From positions 1-49,210 of the forward strand of contig JAKPTH010000341.1 of NCBI GenBank assembly GCA_029571125.1: a stretch of DNA of 49,210 bases, read 5' to 3'. The notes under the pieces are model-generated. The model was not told the DNA's origin and searched no databases. It saw only the letters and a program-made list of their open reading frames with translations. Numbering within the stretch: the first letter of the stretch is position 1; every line of letters begins with the position of its first letter. This document shows, piece after piece, positions 19,106-25,811 of the stretch. The position numbers were made by a program, and so were the translations under genes. This DNA comes from a bacterium. GTDB taxonomy: Bacteria > Muiribacteriota > UBA9980.

Positions 19106-19561
19106 ATGAAAATAGGCTTTTTCACTGATGATTTCAAAAATGTTTCCAACCATCCGGGCAAATCGGCGGGGTTGTATATTTTTGAAATCGCAAACGGCGA
19201 AATTTTAGACGAAGAAATAAAAATCTTCGACGAAAACGATTTTTCCAACGCCTCGCTCGTTAATCCCGGAATTTCCGGCTGCGGCGCTTCAAAAGGCCGG
19301 GGCGGGCAAAACGGCCGGGGTTGTTTCAAATTCAGAAACGGATTCATCCGCATCGATGAAAACATTAAAAACCTCAACGTTGGGGCGTCTTTTTACGGTT
19401 GTAAAACGGTAGTATGCAGGGCGATAGGGTTCAATCTCGAAAACAAGCTCGCCGGGGCCGGAATAGAGCTTCTCATTACCTGCGAAACCGATATCAAAAA
19501 CGCCGTAAAGCTTTACGCGGAAGGAAAATTTGAAAACTTACACAAAACAGAGTTTTTATAA
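19106..19561 (+). CDS. NifX/NifB-type dinitrogenase iron-molybdenum cofactor-like protein
   Basis: MKIGFFTDDFKNVSNHPGKSAGLYIFEI ... GCKTVVCRAIGFNLENKLAGAGIELLITCE. Confidence 0.7.
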   Translation: MKIGFFTDDFKNVSNHPGKSAGLYIFEIANGEILDEEIKIFDENDFSNASLVNPGISGCGASKGRGGQNGRGCFKFRNGFIRIDENIKNLNVGASFYGCKTVVCRAIGFNLENKLAGAGIELLITCETDIKNAVKLYAEGKFENLHKTEFL

Positions 19562-19571
19562 AAACAAGTTT

Positions 19572-19609
19572 TTGCAATATTGCAAAATTGTAATATTGCA
19601 AAAATGCAA
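19572..19609. promoter_or_regulatory. Tandem TTGCAA palindromic operator array
   Basis: TTGCAATATTGCAA (19572-19585), TTGTAATATTGCAA (19588-19601), TTGCAAAAATGCAA (19596-19609). Confidence 0.7.
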
Positions 19610-19701
19610 TTTTATTTTTTTTATTGTCTCATATTTATTGTATTGCTAATAAAATATTAAATTAATTAAAGCGGCGGCAAAATTCAATAGTTTTATCATT
19701 C

Positions 19702-19717
19702 CGGAACGGATTATGCT
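19702..19717 (+). promoter_or_regulatory. sigma54 (-24/-12) promoter for the 19756-22894 operon
   Basis: CGGAACGGATTATGCT: GG-N10-GC; about 95-130 bp downstream of the TTGCAA array, a normal distance for an enhancer. Confidence 0.65.
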
Positions 19718-19755
19718 CTATAAATAATTTTTAAAAAAGGTGTTAAAGGAAATAT

Positions 19756-20154
19756 ATGCACAATAAAACATGCTGGGCATGCGGCCCGGATAACGAAGCC
19801 GGATTAAAAATCAAAGTCGATTGCGACCCTGTTTCGCACATAAGCGAGGCGTCTTTTTATGTAGACGATCGTTACGCCGGAAATGCAGGGGTGGCTCATG
19901 GCGGCGTAATTTGCTCGATCTTCGATTCGCTGATGACCCATTCCGCCATGGCCCATTCGCGCAAAAAAGTTTTTACCGCGAGCCTGGAAGTAAAGTTCAA
20001 GAAAAAAATACCGGCGGGAGAAACCATCAAAATAACTTGCTGGTATGAAAAAAAGCGATTCGGCTTTCTGGTCATGAAAGGACGTATAACCAATCAAAAA
20101 AACAAAGTTATGGCTTTCGCGAACGCCATGTTTTCCGAAAGCGAAACGATATAA
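19756..20154 (+). CDS. PaaI-like hotdog thioesterase
   Basis: CWACGPDNEAGLKIKV ... GVAHGGVICSIFDSLMTHSAM. Confidence 0.88.
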   Translation: MHNKTCWACGPDNEAGLKIKVDCDPVSHISEASFYVDDRYAGNAGVAHGGVICSIFDSLMTHSAMAHSRKKVFTASLEVKFKKKIPAGETIKITCWYEKKRFGFLVMKGRITNQKNKVMAFANAMFSESETI

Positions 20155-20218
20155 TTTTTTCAAGCGCCAGGCGGCAAAGCGATGAAATAAAGTAAAAACA
20201 AAATAACGGAGGTACATA

Positions 20219-20536
20219 ATGAAAATAGCGGTAACTTCAACGGGCCCTTCAATAGACAGCGCGGTAGACGAAAGGTTCGGAAGGGCAAGATATATAATAA
20301 TTTACGACACGCTGTCTAAAACTTTTGAAACGGTGGATAACGAAACTAATCTCAACATGGCTCAGGGAGCGGGTATCCAGACCGCGGGCAATATGGCCGA
20401 AAAAAAAGTGGAGCTCATATTGACCGGCCGCGTCGGGCCGAAAGCCTCGGAAGCGCTCAACAAAGCCGGAATAAAATACGTTGAAAACGCTTCCGGAACC
20501 TGCCGCAGCGCAATTGAAAAGCAGCAGGCCGCATAA
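20219..20536 (+). CDS. NifX/MTH1175-like cofactor family protein
   Basis: MKIAVTSTGPSIDSAVDERFGRARYIIIYD ... VELILTGRVGPKASEALNKAGIKYV. Confidence 0.9.
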   Translation: MKIAVTSTGPSIDSAVDERFGRARYIIIYDTLSKTFETVDNETNLNMAQGAGIQTAGNMAEKKVELILTGRVGPKASEALNKAGIKYVENASGTCRSAIEKQQAA

Positions 20537-20567
20537 AATCGGCAATAACTATATAAAGGAAGAATTT

Positions 20568-21467
20568 ATGCTAAATAAAATCACGACACCACTCAAAATC
20601 GCCGTAGCGTCGGGTAAAGGCGGCACGGGAAAGACCAGCGTGGCCGTCAACATGGCCGCCGCCGCGGCAACTGCGCTTTCATTTCTCGACTGTGACGCGG
20701 AAGCGCCCAACGCGCATTTATTTTTTCAAAAGCAGGCAGGTTTTAGGGCGGACAATCACGACGAATTTTTCGACGGCGTTGAAGAATTTTATGTAACGGT
20801 GCCCGAATTCAACGAAAATTTATGCAACGGCTGCGGTTTTTGTAAAACGGTGTGCAAGTTTAACGCCATTACCATGATACTCAACAAACCGCTTTTTTTC
20901 GCGGAACTCTGTCATTCTTGCGATGCGTGCCTTAAAGTATGCTCTATGGGGGCTATCAAAGCCGCAAAAAAAATGACCGGAAAGATAAGACATAAAAAAG
21001 CGGACCGCGATATAGCTTTAACGGACGCAATATTGAACGTCAGCGAGGCTAAGAGCCCGCCTTTGATAAAAAAAATAGTCAAAAGCGATTCGGGGCCTTC
21101 GCTAACCATAATAGACGCGCCTCCGGGCACGAGCTGCCCTCTGGTAGCGGCCGTCTATAACGCGGATTATATAATTCTGGTCACGGAGCCGACGCCGTTC
21201 GGCTTCAGCGATCTCAAGCTCGCCGTGGAAACGGCGCGGCAGTTAAAAGTCAAATTCGGAGTCGTTATAAACAAATATGACGGCGATTTCGGCGATATTA
21301 AAAAATACTGTGAAACCGAAAATATTAGAATAATAGGCATAATACCTTTCGATATCCAGATGGCCCGCGTATATTCCGGCGGCGGCATAATAGTCGATGA
21401 AATGCCGCATACGCGTGAACTGTTTTTGAAGATATTAGAAAACGCGGTCAGCGAGGCGGTAAAATGA
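20568..21467 (+). CDS. MinD/Mrp-type P-loop ATPase with inserted [4Fe-4S] ferredoxin domain (start revised to ATG 20568)
   Basis: VASGKGGTGKTSVAVNMA; NGCGFCKTVCKF and HSCDACLKVC; AAAGGAAG upstream of ATG 20568. Confidence 0.92.
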   Translation: MLNKITTPLKIAVASGKGGTGKTSVAVNMAAAAATALSFLDCDAEAPNAHLFFQKQAGFRADNHDEFFDGVEEFYVTVPEFNENLCNGCGFCKTVCKFNAITMILNKPLFFAELCHSCDACLKVCSMGAIKAAKKMTGKIRHKKADRDIALTDAILNVSEAKSPPLIKKIVKSDSGPSLTIIDAPPGTSCPLVAAVYNADYIILVTEPTPFGFSDLKLAVETARQLKVKFGVVINKYDGDFGDIKKYCETENIRIIGIIPFDIQMARVYSGGGIIVDEMPHTRELFLKILENAVSEAVK

Positions 21468-22348
21468 AACAGATAGCTGTAATTTCAGGCAAAGGGGGCA
21501 CGGGAAAAACGTCCATCACGGCCGCTTTTATACAATCGGCAAAATCAGTTACGGCGGCGGATTGCGACGTGGACGCCGCAAATCTGCATCTACTGATAGA
21601 GCCTATAAGCGGCAGAACCGCGCCGAAAGCTTTTATGAGCGGATACGACGCGATAGTGGACAAATCCAGGTGTATTAGCTGCGGCAAATGTATTCCCGTT
21701 TGCGTTTTCGAAGCGATAGTACGCGACGAAACCGACAACAAGGTAAAAACCAATCATCTTTTATGCGAAGGCTGCGGGGCATGCGTAACCATCTGCCGCG
21801 CCAACGCGATCAAGCTGGTAGAAAAACAGGCCGGCATAAGTTATATTTCTAACACGCGCTTCGGCCCGATGACGCATGCAAAGCTTTACGCCGGAGAAGG
21901 TTCGTCAGGAAAGCTCGTATCGGAAATAAAAAAACAGGCATGCGACATCGCCAGATCGGAAAGCAGCGATTTTATAATACTTGACGGCCCTCCTGGCACC
22001 GGATGCCCCGTGATCGCGACTCTTACGGGGGCAAACCGCGCCGTCGTCGTAATAGAACCGAGCGTTTCAGGCGTACACGACGCCAAACGCGCTATAGAAC
22101 TATGCAAACATTTTAAAGTACCGGTTTCTATAATAATAAACAAGTATGACATCAATCTCAAAATGAGCGAAAACATTGAAAATTTTGCCGGAGAAAATAA
22201 AATAAGCATTATCGGTAAAATCGCTTTCGATAAAATTTTTATCGAAGCGATGAAAAAGCGAATGACGGTAATCGAATACGACAAACATTCCGCGGCGGCG
22301 AAATCGCTTATCAACGCCTGGGATAACCTTAAAAAATCTATGGCATGA
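21464..22348 (+). CDS. MinD/Mrp-type P-loop ATPase with inserted [4Fe-4S] ferredoxin domain
   Basis: ISGKGGTGKTSITAAF; ISCGKCIPVC and EGCGACVTIC; overlaps upstream gene by 4 nt. Confidence 0.92.
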   Translation: MKQIAVISGKGGTGKTSITAAFIQSAKSVTAADCDVDAANLHLLIEPISGRTAPKAFMSGYDAIVDKSRCISCGKCIPVCVFEAIVRDETDNKVKTNHLLCEGCGACVTICRANAIKLVEKQAGISYISNTRFGPMTHAKLYAGEGSSGKLVSEIKKQACDIARSESSDFIILDGPPGTGCPVIATLTGANRAVVVIEPSVSGVHDAKRAIELCKHFKVPVSIIINKYDINLKMSENIENFAGENKISIIGKIAFDKIFIEAMKKRMTVIEYDKHSAAAKSLINAWDNLKKSMA

Positions 22349-22399
22349 GATAATTCATTAAAATTAAATTAAAAAAAATTCAAATTTGCAGGTGTAACA

Positions 22400-22894
22400 A
22401 TGATTTATTTTAAACCCATAGGATATATTTACACTCCTTTTCAAACCGTCGAAAATATGCCGGTACAAGCGGCGGCCGCAAAAGGAATCCGCGGCACCAT
22501 AATGATAAAAGACGAATTCGCAGCAGGATTGAAAGACATCGAAGAGTTTTCGCATCTTTACCTTGTATATCAATTTCACAAATGCGAAGGCCATTCTCTC
22601 GTCGTAACGCCGTTTTTAGACGATAAAACGCACGGCATATTCGCCACGCGTTCGCCAAAAAGGCCATGCGGTATAGGTATTTCAATAGTAAAACTCAACG
22701 GCGTTAACGGAGGCGAGTTAAGCGTAGAAAACGTCGATATGATAAACGAAACGCCGCTGCTCGATATCAAACCGTATATACCCGAATTCGACATAATCGA
22801 GGGCGAAGTAAAAACAGGCTGGTATGCACGCAAGTCGAAAAATCTCCATGAAACCAGATCCGATGGACGTTTTAAAAATAAAATATTTTTCTAA
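22400..22894 (+). CDS. TrmO/TsaA-like SAM-binding protein
   Basis: KPIGYIYTPFQTVENMPVQ ... LKDIEEFSHLYLVYQFHKCEG ... SPKRPCGIGISIVKL ... PLLDIKPY. Confidence 0.88.
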   Translation: MIYFKPIGYIYTPFQTVENMPVQAAAAKGIRGTIMIKDEFAAGLKDIEEFSHLYLVYQFHKCEGHSLVVTPFLDDKTHGIFATRSPKRPCGIGISIVKLNGVNGGELSVENVDMINETPLLDIKPYIPEFDIIEGEVKTGWYARKSKNLHETRSDGRFKNKIFF

Positions 22895-24273
22895 AATCGC
22901 GCCGAGCGCTTCAGCGAAATGACCGTTCCGGTTAATGCGGCGGCCGTGAATATCATATAGCATGTCCTGATAACCGAAAGCATCTGCGGATATTTTTCGG
23001 GCGGAATGCCCCTGGTTTCGCCGAACACCGTAAGAAAGGCAGCGCCGCATATTATAATGCTGCACTGCATCCCGAGATTTCTCATTATCGAGTTCGACGC
23101 CGAGGCGATTCCGCGCCGGTCGGCCGGAACGCTTTCCATTATAATGCTGGTGTTCGGAGTTGAAAACAAAGACACGCCGACGCCGGCAAGCCCGAGTGAT
23201 ATGTATATGAGCGGGTAAGAAGTCGATTCGGACAAAAACGCGAGCGAAGCCAGGGAAACCGATGTGACCGCCATTCCCGAAGACGCTATAAGCGAGGGAT
23301 GGAACCTGGAGCAGAAAGCGCCCGCCAGAGGAGCAAAGAATATTTGAACGAGCGGCGTGATAAGCGTTATCTTTCCGGCCTGAAGCGGCGTAAGGCCCCT
23401 GTTGCACTGAAGGTATAGCGATATAAGATACTGCGAGCCGTAGGTGGATATGAAATTCAAAAAGACCGACAGCACGGCCATGGCGAAAACCTTATTTCCC
23501 GTAAAAAGGCGCATGTCATAAATCGGACGCGGCGCTTCGAACTGACGCCTGATAAAAAACACGAACGACGACGCGCTGATTGCAAGAAGCGCGGCGCCAA
23601 AAAAATTATTTATCTGATTAGCTCCCGCCTGAAGGCAGATCAGCGTCAGGGCGTAATAAAATATCCCTTTATAATCTATTTTTTTATCCGATTTTTCATT
23701 AATTACGACTCTTTCGCCCGGAACGAGCGTCTGAATAAGCGCCATGGCGAGAGCGCATCCCGCGCCGGAAACTATGAATATGCTCTTCCAGCCGAAAGAC
23801 TGAGTAAGATATCCGCCTATGAAATTGCCGGTGGCGAAGCCCAGGTAAACAAGCGATGAAAGGAACCCCAGAGAAACGCTGCGGTATTTTTTTTCGATGA
23901 CGTTGGTTATTATCGGAATATTTGAAACCACCAGAAAAGCCGAGCCTATTCCCTGAAGTCCTCGCATGACGACCAGCGAGCTGAAGCCGTTTACGACCAG
24001 CGGCACCAGAAAATTGGAAGCCGTAAAAAAAGCGCAGCCGAAAACGAGAGTGCGTTTCGGGCCGTAAGCGTCTGAAAGATTGCCAAAAGGCACGATGCAC
24101 AGGCTTGAAAAAAGCAAAAACACCGAAGTGACCAGACTAAGATCGGCCGGATTTACGGCATATTCGGATGCGATACTCTTCAGCGCCAGATTGACGGACG
24201 AAGACAGGAAAGTAGATAAAAACGAGGTCAGCCCCGTCGCCAAAACGATTATCAGTATTCGTACGCGGCTCAT
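22891..24273 (-). CDS. MFS transporter (drug:H+ antiporter-like)
   Basis: Multiple TM helices; FGNLSDAYGPKRTLVFGC motif A; RGLQGIGSAFLVVSNIPII motif. Confidence 0.9.
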   Translation of the reverse strand: MSRVRILIIVLATGLTSFLSTFLSSSVNLALKSIASEYAVNPADLSLVTSVFLLFSSLCIVPFGNLSDAYGPKRTLVFGCAFFTASNFLVPLVVNGFSSLVVMRGLQGIGSAFLVVSNIPIITNVIEKKYRSVSLGFLSSLVYLGFATGNFIGGYLTQSFGWKSIFIVSGAGCALAMALIQTLVPGERVVINEKSDKKIDYKGIFYYALTLICLQAGANQINNFFGAALLAISASSFVFFIRRQFEAPRPIYDMRLFTGNKVFAMAVLSVFLNFISTYGSQYLISLYLQCNRGLTPLQAGKITLITPLVQIFFAPLAGAFCSRFHPSLIASSGMAVTSVSLASLAFLSESTSYPLIYISLGLAGVGVSLFSTPNTSIIMESVPADRRGIASASNSIMRNLGMQCSIIICGAAFLTVFGETRGIPPEKYPQMLSVIRTCYMIFTAAALTGTVISLKRSARF

Positions 24274-25769
24274 CGCGGCTCACCGTTTTTAAAAGCGTGA
24301 GGCGCTTCACGCATTATAAAATCCATGATTCGTTTCGCGGAGTCAGTGTAAAGGATCATTTTAGAAGCGTCGACCGTTTCTCCGTTGAGATATTGCATAT
24401 GAAGCGCGTCGCGCCCGCCTTTAAGGCATTCGGGCATTACGCCTGAGTAAAAAAAACCCAGGCCGGCGGCGCATTCGACTATTTGAGGCGCGTCGGGATT
24501 TTCAAGATCTACGGCCAGCACTATAGAAGCCATCTTCTGCTCGAGCGCGAGTTCGAAATAAGCCTGCAGCTTGCCCTGCGAGTTAGGACCGCCGTAAACT
24601 TCTATGGAAGAACGTTTCCATACGAAATCATTTTTGCACGATACGCCTTGCAAAACGGAGCCGGCCGGCTCTTCGCCCGCCAGGCCCTGCCTGATGTCCA
24701 CGCCGATATCGCCGTAGGCGGATAATACCATATCCTTGTATCGGCCCGGTATGTATATAGTCTTAATGGGCCGCCGTGAAAGCTGCCTGTAGTTTACCAC
24801 GCTCGTAACCCTCTCGCCGGGCTTCGCGCCTTCCACGAACACGGCCGGCGCGGAAGCCAGCCTGATGCCGGTCGTCTTTCTGCCCGTGCGTTCGCTGTGC
24901 TTTTGAGTGCTGGCGTGGCTCGTGACGGAAAGCGAAAAGACTCCGTCAAGGCCGAGCCCGTCAAAACTTTCGTGCATGGCGTCACACAGCTGCATGAAAA
25001 TATTGTGCTTTCTAAATTCCGGCCTTACGAACGCCGCGCCCAGCTCGCCGATCCGGTCCTGAGGAGCGTTTTTAACGAGCGCGTAATGGCCTATCACTTT
25101 ACCGGCTTCGTCTATAGCTATCATCGAAAGCATTTTGCCGCTGAGGTTATCTTCGAGCAGCTGCGCCGGATAGTAAACCACGTCTTTATATGCGTACTTG
25201 TAAACGTCATAGGCGCATATTGAAACCGCCAGCGCTTCCTTTTCGGTTTTAAGCCGCCTTATGGACAGCGCGCCGGAAAAATCCGCCGCGCTTTCGGGCC
25301 GGGCCGGGCCCTTCGGGCCGCGTTCACGGACGGCCGCGGGAAGCATTTTATGCATCGAAAGCTGCATTCCGGTTTTTTCAATATAACGCCACTGGACCGA
25401 ATCGAGTTTTTTAAACATTAAAAACGATCCCAGGCCCCTGGCTGAACTTTCAGCCTCATCCGCCGCGGCCGAGCCCGGATCGTACTGCGGAAGCGAGCCG
25501 TGATCGAACGGCCTGCAGGGAGAAAGCATGGTTATGGTTATAGAAGAATTGTCGAACTCCATTGAAATATCGATGGGCTGGCATGCGGCGTCGGTTCCGG
25601 AGGCCGCTTCCAAAAGGTACATGACGCCCTCTTCAATAGCCAGCTCCATGTCGAGTTTTTCACGGGCCGGAACCGCCAGGTCGCTGCATAAAGAATCGAA
25701 AAAGCGCTGCACCGCACGAAAGCTTATGGCGTCGTGCTCCACTTTGAGGTCCGCTTTATATAAAGGCAT
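24270..25769 (-). CDS. Fusion protein: N-terminal HATPase_c/anti-sigma-factor-like domain plus GNAT N-acyltransferase
   Basis: KLDMELAIEEGVMYLLEAA ... ARGLGSFLMFKKLDSVQW (degenerate GHKL-like); then IGHYALVKNAPQDRIGELGAAFVRPEFRKHNIFMQL (GNAT). Confidence 0.75.
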   Translation of the reverse strand: MPLYKADLKVEHDAISFRAVQRFFDSLCSDLAVPAREKLDMELAIEEGVMYLLEAASGTDAACQPIDISMEFDNSSITITMLSPCRPFDHGSLPQYDPGSAAADEAESSARGLGSFLMFKKLDSVQWRYIEKTGMQLSMHKMLPAAVRERGPKGPARPESAADFSGALSIRRLKTEKEALAVSICAYDVYKYAYKDVVYYPAQLLEDNLSGKMLSMIAIDEAGKVIGHYALVKNAPQDRIGELGAAFVRPEFRKHNIFMQLCDAMHESFDGLGLDGVFSLSVTSHASTQKHSERTGRKTTGIRLASAPAVFVEGAKPGERVTSVVNYRQLSRRPIKTIYIPGRYKDMVLSAYGDIGVDIRQGLAGEEPAGSVLQGVSCKNDFVWKRSSIEVYGGPNSQGKLQAYFELALEQKMASIVLAVDLENPDAPQIVECAAGLGFFYSGVMPECLKGGRDALHMQYLNGETVDASKMILYTDSAKRIMDFIMREAPHAFKNGEPR

Positions 25770-25811
25770 TGCCGGGTTCCTTTCGATATTTTTTTACGCT
25801 CGATTTATAGT

